Source: Lumbricus terrestris
Taxonomy: Eukaryota > Annelida > Clitellata > Crassiclitellata > Lumbricidae
Reading direction: 5' to 3'
Assembly (NCBI GenBank): GCA_949752735.1
Contig: OX457044.1
Span: 14,285,815 to 14,349,814 of the forward strand
Length of the DNA: 64,000 nt
This document shows, piece by piece, positions 18,268 to 27,600 of this stretch; the stretch's first letter is position 1; the number at the start of each line of letters is the position of its first letter. The translations under genes and the position numbers were made by a program. A model generated the notes under the pieces. It made no database searches. It saw only the letters and a program-made list of their open reading frames with translations, and was not told the DNA's origin.

Positions 18268-21039
18268 ATGAATCGTTCAGCTCGGATGGTAGAATTAGGG
18301 AGGAAGAAATTTGAAGACCAGAAAAATACGGCAATGAAGGACAAAGTTAGAAGATGGTTGAATTTTAATCAGAAAGTGTTCCCAGCTGCCGTCAACCCTT
18401 CGGAAGTTGTGCCAGCTGCCGTCAACCCTTCGGAAGTTGTGCCAGCTGCCGCCAACCCTTTGGAAGTTTTGCCAGCAGCTGCTGCCGTCAACCCTTCGGA
18501 AGTTGTGCCAGCTGCCGTCAACCCTTCGGAAGTTGTGCCAGCTGCCGCCAACCCTTTGGAAGTTTTGCCAGCAGCTGCTGCCGTCAACCCTTCGGAAGTT
18601 GTGCCAGCTGCCGTCAACCCTTCGGAAGTTGTGCCAGCTGCCGTCAACCCTTCGGAAGTTTTGCCAGCTGCCGTCAACCCTTTGGAAGTTTTGCCACCTG
18701 CCGTCAACCCTTCGGAAGTTGTGCCAGCTGTCGTCAACTCTTCGAAAGTTATGTCAGCTGCCATCGATCATTTGCCATTTGCATCGTCAAGCAGTGAAAC
18801 TCGAAATGTTCGAAAACGAAAAGTATGCACCTTGTATGTAAGAAAACATGGCGTTCAAGCACCTTGTCTAGCGGGCTGCAAACGAAATTGCACAGCCGAA
18901 ATCAAAGAAATACATCGACAAAAGATTAATTCGGAAGTTTTGCCAGCTGCCGTCAACCCTTTGGAAGTTTTGCCACCTGCCGTCAACCCTTCTGAAGTTG
19001 TGCCAGCTGTCGTCAACCCTTTGGAAGTTTTGCCACCTGCCGTCAACCCTTCTGAAGTTGTGCCAGCTGTCGTCAACCCTTTGGAAGTTTTGCCACCTGC
19101 CGTCAACCCTTCTGAAGTTGTGCCAGCTGTCGTCAACCCTTTGGAAGTTTTGCCACCTGCCGTCAACCCTTCGGAAGTTGTGCCAGCTGTCGTCAACCCT
19201 TTGGAAGTTTTGCCACCTGCCGTCAACCCTTCGGAAGTTGTGCCAGCTGTCGTCAACTCTTCGAAAGTTATGTCAGCTGCCATCGATCATTTGCCATTTG
19301 CATCGTCAAGCAGTGAAACTCGAAATGTTCGAAAACGAAAAGTATGCACCTTGTCACCTAAATCTCGGAAAAAGAATTGTGTTGCTGAAAATGTAAGAAA
19401 ACATGGCGTTCAAGCACCTTGTCTAGCGGGCTGCAAACGAAATTGCACAGCCAAAATCAAAGAAATACATCGACAAAAGATTAATTCGGAATTCTGGCAG
19501 TTGAGTTGGTACGAACAGAGACTATTTATCGTCAGTGGTACAAAGCGTCAGTCTGTTGCACGCAAGACAACTGGTGATAATTCTAAGCGTTCGTTAACAT
19601 TTCACTACTTTTTACAGACAGATGAGGGGAAAGAAGTCGCTGTGTGTAAAGTGTTTTATCTTGGAACTCTTGGATTTAACAAAAACAATGACACAGTTGT
19701 TCAGAAAGCATTGCATTCAGTTGACCCTTCATCTCTTCTGCCCAAACGAGACGGCCGTGGTTCGGGCAAGAGGTATAAAGTAGACCGCACTGTATTACGA
19801 TGTCATGTGGAGTCCTTTGGTCCATCGGTGTCGCATTATCGACGAGAACATGCCCCAAATAGGCGCTACTTGCCTTCAGATGTGACCATTGACTTCATGC
19901 ACAAGGATTTTTTGGTTAAGAACCCAAACATTGCATGTTCTTATGAGGTCTACCGGGGTGAGTTAAAGAACATGGGAATATCATTTGCCAAACTGGGTCA
20001 TGAAGAGTGTGAGCTTTGTGAAAGCTTTTCACTGCATTCACCTGATCACAGTAAAGATAAGTTGAATCATGATTGTGAGATGTGTAAGAAGTGGAAAGTA
20101 CATATTACAAAAGCAGATGAGAGTAGGCGTGAGTATCGCTCTGACCGAGACCGAGACCGTTTAAATGCAGTAGAAGAACATGTAATCTTTTCAGCAGATC
20201 TGCAGAAGGTCATTATGATCCCACGAATGGAAATGTTTAAGACGGTGCTTTTCACGCGACGAATCATAGCGTTCAACGAAAGCTTTGTTCCGCTGGGAGA
20301 TACAACATCTGCAAAACCTGTTGCTGTGTTGTGGCACGAAGGTCTTGCGGGTCGCAAGAAAGAGGACATTGTCAGCACATTCCAAGCTTTTTTCTTAAAA
20401 CAGCGTGATGCTAAGCGCATCACGGTTTGGCTGGACAACTGTTCTGGACAGAACAAAAATTGGACATTGTTTACTTACCTAGTTTATATTATCAACAGCA
20501 ACGAAATTGCAGCTGAGGAGGTGCACTTGAAATTCTTTGAGCCTGGACACACATTCATGAGTGCAGATAGTTTTCACCATCAGGTCGAGAAAAGTCTGCA
20601 GAAGTGTGGCAAGGTGTACGATTTCAACGATTTTGTAGCATGTGTACAGAATGCTAATAACGGAAAAGTCGTGGTCCACGAAATGAGAATTGCAGATTGT
20701 TTCAACTGGATTGATTATTCTTCGACATATAAACTCAGTCGAACAGTTCCGAGACCATACTTGAGTGACATGGTTACAGTCAAAGCAGTTCGAGGTAATC
20801 GACAACTCCTGTATAAAACCGCATTCAATGGAGAAGATATGCAGTTAAATTTCTTGACTGCCACTGCTATGAAGAATGGCATTTCAAAGCCTCTGCCTCG
20901 AACAGAACACAGAGGAATTCCACAAGTGAAGAAGGATGATATCATTAGTAAACTTGGTGGTCTTATGCCACTAAACAGACTTAAATTTTGGCAGGAGATT
21001 CCTACGGCAAATGTTGACGATTTGATTCAAAATGAATAA
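18268..21039 (+). CDS. DUF7869-like protein with tandem-repeat N-terminus, putative RNase H-fold transposase
   Basis: An intact frame of 924 codons from ATG 18268; upstream in-frame codons lack an ATG. Residues 1-36 are basic. Residues ~37-165 are 10-residue repeats of the type PAAVNPSEVV. A unique block with Cys motif CLAGCKRNC follows, then a second repeat array (~223-330), then a second copy of the unique block. From ~410 on the protein is non-repetitive: FWQLSWYEQRLF, a Cys pair region HEECELC and HDCEMCKKW, then ADLQKV (Asp644), WLDNCSGQNKN (Asp723) and PGHTFMSADSFHHQVEK (Asp767, Glu774). The D-xxx-GQN and GHT...D...E blocks are those I associate with DUF7869 proteins. Their spacing fits an RNase H-like nuclease fold, but the catalytic role is inference. 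The absence of introns and the motif clusters on both sides suggest a mobile element rather than a host gene. A functional name is not justified. Confidence 0.7.
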   Translation: MNRSARMVELGRKKFEDQKNTAMKDKVRRWLNFNQKVFPAAVNPSEVVPAAVNPSEVVPAAANPLEVLPAAAAVNPSEVVPAAVNPSEVVPAAANPLEVLPAAAAVNPSEVVPAAVNPSEVVPAAVNPSEVLPAAVNPLEVLPPAVNPSEVVPAVVNSSKVMSAAIDHLPFASSSSETRNVRKRKVCTLYVRKHGVQAPCLAGCKRNCTAEIKEIHRQKINSEVLPAAVNPLEVLPPAVNPSEVVPAVVNPLEVLPPAVNPSEVVPAVVNPLEVLPPAVNPSEVVPAVVNPLEVLPPAVNPSEVVPAVVNPLEVLPPAVNPSEVVPAVVNSSKVMSAAIDHLPFASSSSETRNVRKRKVCTLSPKSRKKNCVAENVRKHGVQAPCLAGCKRNCTAKIKEIHRQKINSEFWQLSWYEQRLFIVSGTKRQSVARKTTGDNSKRSLTFHYFLQTDEGKEVAVCKVFYLGTLGFNKNNDTVVQKALHSVDPSSLLPKRDGRGSGKRYKVDRTVLRCHVESFGPSVSHYRREHAPNRRYLPSDVTIDFMHKDFLVKNPNIACSYEVYRGELKNMGISFAKLGHEECELCESFSLHSPDHSKDKLNHDCEMCKKWKVHITKADESRREYRSDRDRDRLNAVEEHVIFSADLQKVIMIPRMEMFKTVLFTRRIIAFNESFVPLGDTTSAKPVAVLWHEGLAGRKKEDIVSTFQAFFLKQRDAKRITVWLDNCSGQNKNWTLFTYLVYIINSNEIAAEEVHLKFFEPGHTFMSADSFHHQVEKSLQKCGKVYDFNDFVACVQNANNGKVVVHEMRIADCFNWIDYSSTYKLSRTVPRPYLSDMVTVKAVRGNRQLLYKTAFNGEDMQLNFLTATAMKNGISKPLPRTEHRGIPQVKKDDIISKLGGLMPLNRLKFWQEIPTANVDDLIQNE
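18379..18762 (+). repeat. 30-bp coding tandem repeat, array 1
   Basis: About 12-13 units of GTCAACCCTTCGGAAGTTGT plus CCAGCTGCC, in frame, encoding PAAVNPSEVV variants. Some units carry an extra GCAGCTGCT (AAA). Because 30 is a multiple of 3, other frames and the reverse strand also stay open, producing spurious overlapping frames. Confidence 0.92.
18934..19257 (+). repeat. 30-bp coding tandem repeat, array 2
   Basis: About 11 units alternate strictly between CTTTGGAAGTTTTGCCACCT and CTTCTGAAGTTGTGCCAGCT types, a 60-bp dimer, encoding NPLEVLPPAV-NPSEVVPAVV. More homogeneous than array 1, hence probably expanded later. Confidence 0.92.
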
Positions 21040-21683
21040 CCTCAAAGTGTTTGCGAAAATATTTAGCAAACTGTCACAAAAGAAAAACATTATACATTCA
21101 GTATTCTTTCATGATTGTTTTGTCAGTAGTAAGCATACATTGCATTTTACTCTGTTATCAGTAAAAATCAGTTGAAGTAGTGCTGTGGAAATTGGTTGCA
21201 TGTGTGCTAATTCACTTTGATATATTGTATAAAAAATTATTTAAAACACTGTTTTCTTTCACAAGGATAACCTACTATTTGTCTAACTTCTCCTAATTCA
21301 AGTCATATTGGTCTACCATCGCCTGAGACCATCGTATAAATGTAAATGTTTACAGCAGTGCGTTTGCAGGCGGGTTATTACAGAAGAATATTATATTAAT
21401 ATCATATTAAATGTAGATACAGTTTTATTGTCAAGGATGGCATAACAATGAATAATTTTAGTACATAGCAAAAAGACTGTATCTGCATTTAAGAGTATTT
21501 AAATTCAAAAATCATAAAAATTATGCAAACCTATATGAAGGGTCATTTTTAAGTACTGTGATGATATAATAAGTTTCGAAACTTTATCAAGGTAACTGGT
21601 TGGCAGGATCAAATTTCTTTCTTGAAGAATATCTCAAGATAGGATTTTTGCAGTTACTGTCTATTTGATAAGGAGGGCAGTAC
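21040..21683. other. 3' flank of the DUF7869-like gene
   Basis: AT-rich and non-coding. It contains a 3' copy of the 28-bp motif at 21461-21488. At 21648-21662 lies TTGCAGTTACTGTCT, the inverted complement (14 of 15 bases) of 17068-17082. These could be the 3' subterminal part of a transposon carrying the gene. Confidence 0.5.
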
Positions 21684-21795
21684 GGGCTGCTAGGCTAGGT
21701 TTTGGCCTATGGGCTGCTAGGCTAAGTTTCGGCCTACGGGCTGCTAGGCTAGGTTTTGGCCTATGGGCTGCTGGGCTAAGTTTTTGGCCTATGGA
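21684..21795 (+). repeat. 27-bp tandem repeat, four copies
   Basis: GGGCTGCTAGGCTAGGTTTT plus GGCCTAT begins at 21684, 21711, 21738 and 21765. Copies alternate between GGCTAGGTTTTGG and GGCTAAGTTTCGG types. Confidence 0.92.
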
Positions 21796-22468
21796 CAGTT
21801 GAACAGGACGGTCGAATAAGGGAGTTAACGCGGTAGAGTGGAGTAAAAGAGGCCGATTGAAGTTGTTCGTATGAGCAAGACGTTCTGTTGGAGATCAGAA
21901 GATCGTTTAAGTTTCACTTCTGTGGATTTTACAATGGAAGCGCTGCATTGAAAACTGTCGGAGTTTTCACCTTTCCTTGTCTGTGGATTGGATTTTCCTG
22001 TCAATTACTTCAGTTTCATTGCCGTGGATTGGATTTACTATCAATTACTTATGCTCAAAATTTACCTCTGCCACATTTCAGTTCATTGTCTGTGGATTGG
22101 ATTTACTGTCAGTTCTACAGTTTCTGTCTGGTGGCACTTTCATTTAAGGGATTTATGTTGGCCGCTTGTCGACAATAGATACGATTGTTGGCGTTGAAGT
22201 ATAGGAATTCAGTCTGGACTAGTTAAATCACGTGTTTGTGAACCTTTGTTCTCAGTTTCGGACTTGTAATAAAGAATGGAAATGTCTTTCAATCTTGGTT
22301 AGATTTAATCAAGCCTAACTCACGTAGGCATCGTAGTTGTTTAGAGGAAAACCCTCGCTATCCTGGTAACCTAGTAAGGGACCTCTAATGCAACCTCTAA
22401 AGGAGCGGCGGATACACATGCAAAGATAGTTAACACAGAAAAACCGCTAGAGTGAGAGATCCGCTACA
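21796..22468 (+). other. Non-coding, possible LTR-like segment
   Basis: It contains AATAAAGAATGG at about 22269 and ends GATCCGCTACA at 22468. That terminal pattern is shared with the LTRs ending at 11945 and 31425. With the 27-bp repeats just upstream it could be a solo LTR, but no start or target duplication could be fixed. Confidence 0.25.
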
Positions 22469-22559
22469 ATATTCATTCACAATGTGAAAGGGCCGAATGT
22501 TAAACAACATAAGAATTCAGACAGTGCAAATTTTGGTCAACCAAAATGAATTTTTCGGC

Positions 22560-23054
22560 GGTTTCATCGGTGCAACCTACCTCGATGAATGATGATTGGT
22601 ATCTAGATTCGGGTGCCACAGTACATCTTACATCTCGACTTGACTGGCTGAAGATTTTTTTTCAGATTCTAGTCAAGAGGTTGGAATTGCAAATGGAACA
22701 ACTGAGTTAAAAAGCACAGAAATGGGAAGATTATCGATTCCATTGTCAACAAAGAAAACAATGGAGATTTCGGATGTTGTTCATGTTCCAGACTTGGCTA
22801 TAAATCTCTTGGCAGTTAACAGAATTGCTCAGAAAGGTAAAACTGTGTTGCTTGATAAGAAAGGCTGTCACATAGTTAATCAGCAGGTAAAGGTAAATCC
22901 AAAGAGTGTTGCTGGAACTGCCACAGTAGTTAATGGATTGTATCGTTTGAACTGTAAGCAATCTCGCATGTTTGCGGCACTGTCAACGAACTTTGTAAAC
23001 TTATGGCATCGTCGTCATGGACATCTTAATCATCCTTCAATGCGCCTGCTTTAA
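22560..23054 (+). pseudogene. pol: Copia protease and gag-pre-integrase domain
   Basis: The aspartic protease motif WYLDSGATVHLT is at 22588-22623. Similarity continues in a shifted frame (MGRLSIPLSTKK, DVVHVPDLAINLLAVNRIAQKG) into the pre-integrase zinc domain LWHRRHGHLNHPSM, ending at a TAA at 23052. Confidence 0.85.
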
Positions 23055-23116
23055 TAATAACGATGATTTCTATGGTGCCGTAACACAGCCATGTTGCTAC
23101 AAGGGCGCCTCCTATA
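23052..23116 (-). mobile_element. LINE 3'-end fragment inserted in the copia remnant
   Basis: AATAATAACGATGATTTCTA followed by TGGTGCCGTAACACAGCC is the reverse complement, with a few changes, of the LINE 3' end at about 36550-36610. This is a 5'-truncated copy of the same LINE family in reverse orientation. Confidence 0.75.
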
Positions 23117-23304
23117 CTAAACTAACAGCAGGACAGTGGCGTAGCCAAGGAGGGAGTTTCGGGGGTTAAAACCTCCCCCATTGGCCTCGGAAAAAGTTTT
23201 TTTAAAGGTTATTTATCTACCTAAATAAGAAAAACAAAACAATTGCTTGTAGTAACCATTGTTTTTCTTACTTTATTCCCTTTGCTGCTTTATTCCCTTT
23301 AGAT
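23117..23304. other. Filler between LINE fragment and copia RNase H
   Basis: It contains CAGTGGCGTAGCCAAGG followed by a GGGGGTT/CCTCCCCC inverted segment, the terminal style of several non-autonomous DNA transposons. The element is not identifiable. Confidence 0.3.
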
Positions 23305-23815
23305 ATCTTCGGCAGTCTGCAAGTACCAAACTAGAGTACAGGAGAACCAATGAAGATTTGATTGGGCTCAGTGATTCTGACTGGTGCAAAGATAAAAGGG
23401 ATTTGAAATCAAGAACTAGATACACTTTTGTTCTAAGTGGTGCAGCAATAAGTTAGAACTGAAACACAACCAACAGTTGTAAAGTCAACAAGTGAAGCAG
23501 AGTACATGGCTTTAAGTATGGCTGCTACAGAAGCTATATGGTTAAAGGGACTTCACAAAGAACTTCTTCCTCAAGCTTCAGATGTTGTGGAGATTTTCTG
23601 TGATAACAAAGGGGCGATTGATCTTGCTAGAAATCTCGGATATCGACCAAGACCAAGCACATTGCTATGCAGCATCACTTCATTCGAGACAGAATTGCAA
23701 TTGGAGACTTTCTGGTTAAACAGATTGAAACAACAAACATGGTTGCTGACTGTTTAACAAAAGGACTGCGTAAAGATGTGCATAACATATGCATTTCTGG
23801 GATGGGGTTAGAAAA
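23305..23815 (+). pseudogene. pol: Copia RNase H and C-terminal tail
   Basis: Blocks in order: GLSDSDWCKDKRDLKSRT (first acidic residues of RNase H), a stop at 23454, TSEAEYMALSMAATEAIWL (Glu), FCDNKGAIDLARN (Asp), then, in shifted frames, the C-terminal Asp region and the tail (VADCLTKGLRKDVH). It stops a few tens of bases before the polypurine tract AAAGTGGGG (23849-23857). At least two frame breaks. Confidence 0.88.
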
Positions 23816-23857
23816 ATAAGACTTAAACCTAATTTTGTGAGTGTGTATAAAGTGGGG

Positions 23858-24018
23858 TGTTGGAAATAACTGATTATACATATTCTAGGTGACGCAAGAG
23901 TAGATGACTCTTGTAGTTTACTTTATGTTTTCATGTCCCTTCCTTCCGTCTTGGTCGCTAATAAAACCAAGTGTGACATATCTTTTGTAATCCTGAATTA
24001 AAACTCTGAATTCCAACA
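23858..24018 (+). repeat. Copia 3' LTR (161 bp)
   Basis: It starts TGTTGGAAATAAC directly after AAAGTGGGG and ends GAATTCCAACA. TGTTGGAA and TTCCAACA form the terminal inverted repeats typical of copia LTRs. AATAAA-type signals lie within (CTAATAAAACC, about 23970). The 5' LTR is not in the window. Confidence 0.88.
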
Positions 24019-24747
24019 GATACCTTGCCATTTGCAAGTGCAGCAATAAATTTATTTGTAACAATGTGGAACTTCAAAACAACAACGAGCCCACAGTATG
24101 TTCAATTGAATGGGATGGTGGAGAGGGCCATACAGACAGTGAAGACATTTTGGGGAAAAACAGAGAACGATGGCTCTGATCCATACATAGCCATATTGCA
24201 GCACAGGAATGCACCAATCTCAGGTTTGCAACATAGTCGTGCTGAACTGATGAGTTGCCTTTTCAGATCCAAACTTCCAGTTATGCCTTCTCGTCTACAG
24301 ATGATGTAAACGAATGTCGCACAAAACTGATGATGCGTCAGTTAAAACAAGGAAAGTTTTATAACCAACATGCGAAAGCACTTGAACCTCTGCATGAAGG
24401 AGATACTATTCATGTCAATCGAAATGGTCAATTGGCACTCAGGTGTGATTAGAGAATAGAGACAAACAAATTACACCTTGGCCGTACATCATAGATACAA
24501 AAGATGAACCAACCATTTGCAAGAATCATTCTACCCGTGGACTGTTAGTCTTTGGGCAAGGAGGTCTCAATTCCAATCGTCAAGCCATCAAAGGACTCTA
24601 GTCCAAACGTCATGCTTCCAAAAGAAAACACTCCAGTCATCTTGTCTCCACCTGTCAAGAGTTGCTTGCAGAGTAGCTTACTCGTTCAGGACGATCTGTC
24701 AAACGACCTCTGTTAGGTTTAGAGACTTTATCACTTAAGAGGGAAGG
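24019..24747 (+). pseudogene. pol: Gypsy integrase C-terminal half
   Basis: The frame at 24025-24309 carries the last part of the integrase core with the catalytic Glu (QLNGMVERAIQTVK), then DPYIAILQHRNAPI and FRSKLPVM. A frameshift near 24260 leads to KQGKFYNQHAKALEPLHEGD, the post-core domain. The tail (RSGRSVKRP, about 24690) ends near 24740. The start is cut by the copia LTR at 24018. Confidence 0.8.
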
Positions 24748-25504
24748 TGTCATGGAATGTACATTGTCATGACTCAAGATACTGATCATATGTAATCCAT
24801 GGACAGACATCAGTTCTGGCATGGACAAAGCAGCGTGATCTTGATGTTAGAGCTTCTTGGACTTAACCACGACACAACATCTTCTAAACAACTCTGTGTC
24901 GATCATAATTACTCAATTGATTAAATTTATTAACCAAAGTGATTAAAGTAAATCAACATGTCCTTGCCTAGCGATAAAAATGTAACAAGCGCCACATCTC
25001 CGATCTTATACAAAGGTCTCGTGCATTAAATCTAGTGAGGACACCAGTTGCAGAAGAGCAGCTGTCAATCGCGATCAGGTGAGGCAGAATGAGCTTCAGT
25101 GTGACTCCATGCACTGATTGAACTTTCGAGTACATTGACCATCAGGATTTCTAAACGTAAGAAAAACAAAGTCACTTCCACTCGACACTACGGCTGCCTC
25201 TCCGAATTAGATTAAGAGACTGATCCTCTAAAGTCAAAATTGATGCCAACAGAATGCCGGTTTTCTTTAACCTTGTTCAGTTCTGCCATGTTCTGAAGAC
25301 CTTGTGCATAATTCAAACTTTAGCATCGAACTAGTTGCCTTGTACTTAACACTAACCACATGTCTTGAAATACCTTTGATGCAGCAGTTTTCATTAATTG
25401 TTCAGTTGGAACTTACGATGCATGACAATTTGAAGTTGTAACATCAATTTTATTGTCATTAATTAAACATGGAATCTAGCTGATGCTGTCAGTGGAATGC
25501 CAGG
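24748..25504 (+). other. Probable start of a gypsy 3' LTR, then unassigned DNA
   Basis: AAGAGGGAAGG (24738-24747) is a good polypurine tract and is followed by TGTCATGGAATG, a plausible LTR start for the integrase remnant just upstream. The LTR end cannot be placed because no second copy is present. Confidence 0.45.
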
Positions 25505-25645
25505 TGTTGGAACTTGAGTAAGAGTTAGAACGGGTTTGGCTACAGTGTTAAGCAGCTCGGTTTTTCGAGTTGTTGCTTCTGGTTTTCATGTCTTGTGTGT
25601 GACGTGCTTTTGTTTTTAAGAAACGGTAATATTGTCTTTTCAACA
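25505..25645 (+). repeat. BEL/Pao 5' LTR
   Basis: TGTTGGAACTTGAGTAAGAG ... GGTAATATTGTCTTTTCAACA. About 85% similar by eye to the 3' copy, so the insertion is not recent. Confidence 0.8.
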
Positions 25646-25735
25646 CCTTTCGGAAAATATATGATTTATTGTCAGCAGAGAATCGCATTTCCTTAATTTG
25701 AACTGTCAAATTAACATTTAGTGACGACAACGTGA

Positions 25736-25933
25736 TCTCTGCTGTTTACAGAGACATCGTCGGGTCTTCTCAACGCGATGATCTACGACGGGGAGCCAGG
25801 TCAGGCGGCCGAGACCTTCGACGTCCTCGTCAATCGTTCGTCGACGACCCTCCTAGACAACCTGGTCCAGCTGTACGTCAGCGCCCCGACGAAGCTCCTC
25901 CACAGCCATTTCATCCTCGCTAAAGAAGCGTGA
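25736..25933 (+). other. GC-rich exon-like open frame between BEL LTR and gag
   Basis: An open frame without its own start runs from after a TGA at 25733 to a TGA at 25931. Codon usage is strongly coding-like (G/C at most third positions) and unlike the AT-rich neighbours. It begins behind an acceptor-like CTCTGCTGTTTACAG (ends 25751). Blocks include AMIYDGEPGQAAETFDVLVN and KLLHSHFILAKEA. I do not recognise the protein. It may be a captured host exon. Confidence 0.35.
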
Positions 25934-25954
25934 CCAGTGTTGTGATATCTCAAC

Positions 25955-26641
25955 ATGGAGGATGGAATGAGTCTAGACATGATGAAAAACGGAAGACGAC
26001 CACTTCGAGCTCAATTAAATAAAAGGAGCAAGGAAATCGAAGTAGAATTATCTAGTGATAATCAGGATAAGACGGCAGTGCAGGTCAAGTTGGAGATGTT
26101 GAAAACGATTTACAAGAAGGTAGATGACACGGATCAACAAATTTTAACCAGTCTGACTCTACAGGGTTCAGAAGAAGATCCAGACTCGATTTCCAAATAT
26201 GAAGAAAGGTTTATGGTGGCCAAACTGATAGCAGAACAGTTTTTTGTTGATAAAGTTGATAATGTTTCTGATAACAGTGCACACAGTGGAGAGAAGGTCC
26301 ACACAAAGACATACAAGTCACCGAAAATTTAAATCCGCAAATTTGACGGAGACTTGAAAGAATGGTTAGGTTTTTGGTCTCAGTTTAAGAAAATTCATGA
26401 TGATAGTACATTGCATGACAGTGACAAATTTCAGTACCTGGTACAGTCAATGATTCCTGGAAGCAGAACTTACAAGTTGGTTAACAGTTATCCACAAACT
26501 GCAGAAAACTACAGGTTAGTCATAAAAACTTTGAAAGACAGATGTGGGGACAAAGTACTGTTAACTGAAGTTTATGTAAAACAGTTGCTGAAGCTAGTCA
26601 TAAGAAATGCAGGGAAGGCAAAAGTTGTTCCTCTTGTGTAG
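25955..26641 (+). pseudogene. gag: BEL/Pao gag (DUF1759-type)
   Basis: The N-terminal half (25955-26332) is a charged helical region beginning at an ATG. An in-frame TAA at 26330-26332 interrupts it just before IRKFDGDLKEWLGFWSQF. The DUF1759 blocks follow: HDSDKFQYLVQSM, SRTYKLVNSYPQTAENYRL and DRCGDKVLLTEVYVKQLL. The frame decays after 26641. The family is clear from the W-x2-FW-x2-F and KFQYL pattern. Confidence 0.85.
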
Positions 26642-26699
26642 CATGTATGATGAATTAGAGTCATATTATCCCGTAAACATGAAAAGGTGCAGAGTGATG

Positions 26700-27078
26700 A
26701 TGACAGTGATGCGGCAATGCTAGTTACGTCTATGTTGGTGACTGAAGCCAGGGTAGCTGAACTATGGAATCTAGAGGTCATTGGAATCCGTGATCCAGTG
26801 GAATGCAAAACTCAAAAGAAAAGGTGAGTCAATCCAAACTTGGTGGAAAATGTTTCAATTGTGAGCAAGATCCAGAACACATGGAATTGAAGATTGTGAC
26901 AAGATCTGGACGTACGATTCATAAACCAAAAAGACTGGAGGAATGAGATATGGACTTTTCAGTATGACAGTGCAAAATACGATAATAGATCCCCATCAAC
27001 ATTAATTCTGTTTTGTGTTAAGTTTGTACGAGCTTAATAGACGTTTCCTTTTATTGCCAAAAAGGCAAGGTGGGAGAA
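26700..27078 (+). pseudogene. pol: BEL/Pao pol scraps and polypurine tract
   Basis: VTEARVAELWNLEVIGIRDP (26737-26796) fits the region entering the reverse transcriptase. A few tens of bases later VTRSGRTIHKPKRLEE resembles a pol C-terminus, so the deletion joined these. AAAAAGGCAAGGTGGGAGAA just before 27079 is the polypurine tract. Confidence 0.6.
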
Positions 27079-27221
27079 TGTTGGAACTCGAGTTAGAGTT
27101 AGAACGGGTTTGACTACAGAGTTAAGCAACTCGTTTTTTTTGGAGCTGTTGCTTCTTGTTTTGTGTCTTGTGTGTGCTGTGGGGTATTTTTTTAAGAAAC
27201 GGTAATGTTGTCTTTTCAACA
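27079..27221 (+). repeat. BEL/Pao 3' LTR
   Basis: TGTTGGAACTCGAGTTAGAG ... ACGGTAATGTTGTCTTTTCAACA (143 bp). Followed by CCAGT, matching CCAGG before the 5' LTR at four of five bases. Confidence 0.8.
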
Positions 27222-27319
27222 CCAGTATTCTTTTTTGCATGATGTATTTTGAGTTAATTAAAGTATTTTAAAACTGAATTAGATTAAGCAGTTAGAGAAC
27301 TGTAAGCAATTTTATAAAT

Positions 27320-27600
27320 AAATGACCTGGTAGAAAGACTGAGTAGGTATGGAAGTTTCGACCAGATGATGCTGTATCGCACACAACTTCGCACCCGGAC
27401 ACAGAGAGAAGGAGAAATCCTACAAGCATTGGCACAAGATATCCGCAGATTGATGGTATTAGCGTACGCTGGTCCACTCACCGAGATGAGTGAAATGGTC
27501 ACTATCAACGCATTTCTAGATGCGATAATGTTAGGGGTGAAGCAGCTGCTAAACGCCTCATTGAGACCCTAGCAAAAACTATGGGGAGCCGATGGACCCA
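27320..27600 (+). pseudogene. gag: Gypsy gag fragment
   Basis: RLSRYGSFDQMMLYRTQL, then ALAQDIRRLMVLAYAG and INAFLDA match, block for block, the capsid C-terminal region of the gag at 31.5-32.6 kb. It ends after a frame change near 27535. No LTR is attached. Confidence 0.75.

Larger units (their letters stand above)
22469..24018 (+). mobile_element. Copia-type retrotransposon remnant with 3' LTR
   Basis: In order it retains a gag tail, protease, the pre-integrase domain, the end of RNase H, a polypurine tract and the 3' LTR. Integrase core and most of the reverse transcriptase are missing. The gap at 23055-23300 is filled by a piece of another transposon. The 5' LTR is absent. Confidence 0.85.
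25505..27221 (+). mobile_element. BEL/Pao retrotransposon, internally deleted
   Basis: Similar terminal repeats lie at 25505-25645 and 27079-27221, with TGTTGGAA and TTTTCAACA ends. Flanks are CCAGG and CCAGT, a near-perfect 5-bp target duplication. Inside are a DUF1759-type gag, a scrap of the protease/RT junction and the pol C-terminus. Most of pol has been deleted. An alternative is that the LTR extends to about 25715 and the 3' copy is truncated. Confidence 0.85.

Noticed and set aside
18369..19396. Minus-strand and alternate-frame proteins over the 18.4-19.3 kb repeats
   Set aside because: Shadows of the 30-bp coding repeat in the DUF7869-like gene, whose frame alone continues into conserved sequence.
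21226..22468. A 1.2-kb solo LTR with an ATAT target duplication
   Set aside because: The 4-bp match and TG start are easily found by chance in AT-rich DNA and no second copy exists here to confirm it.
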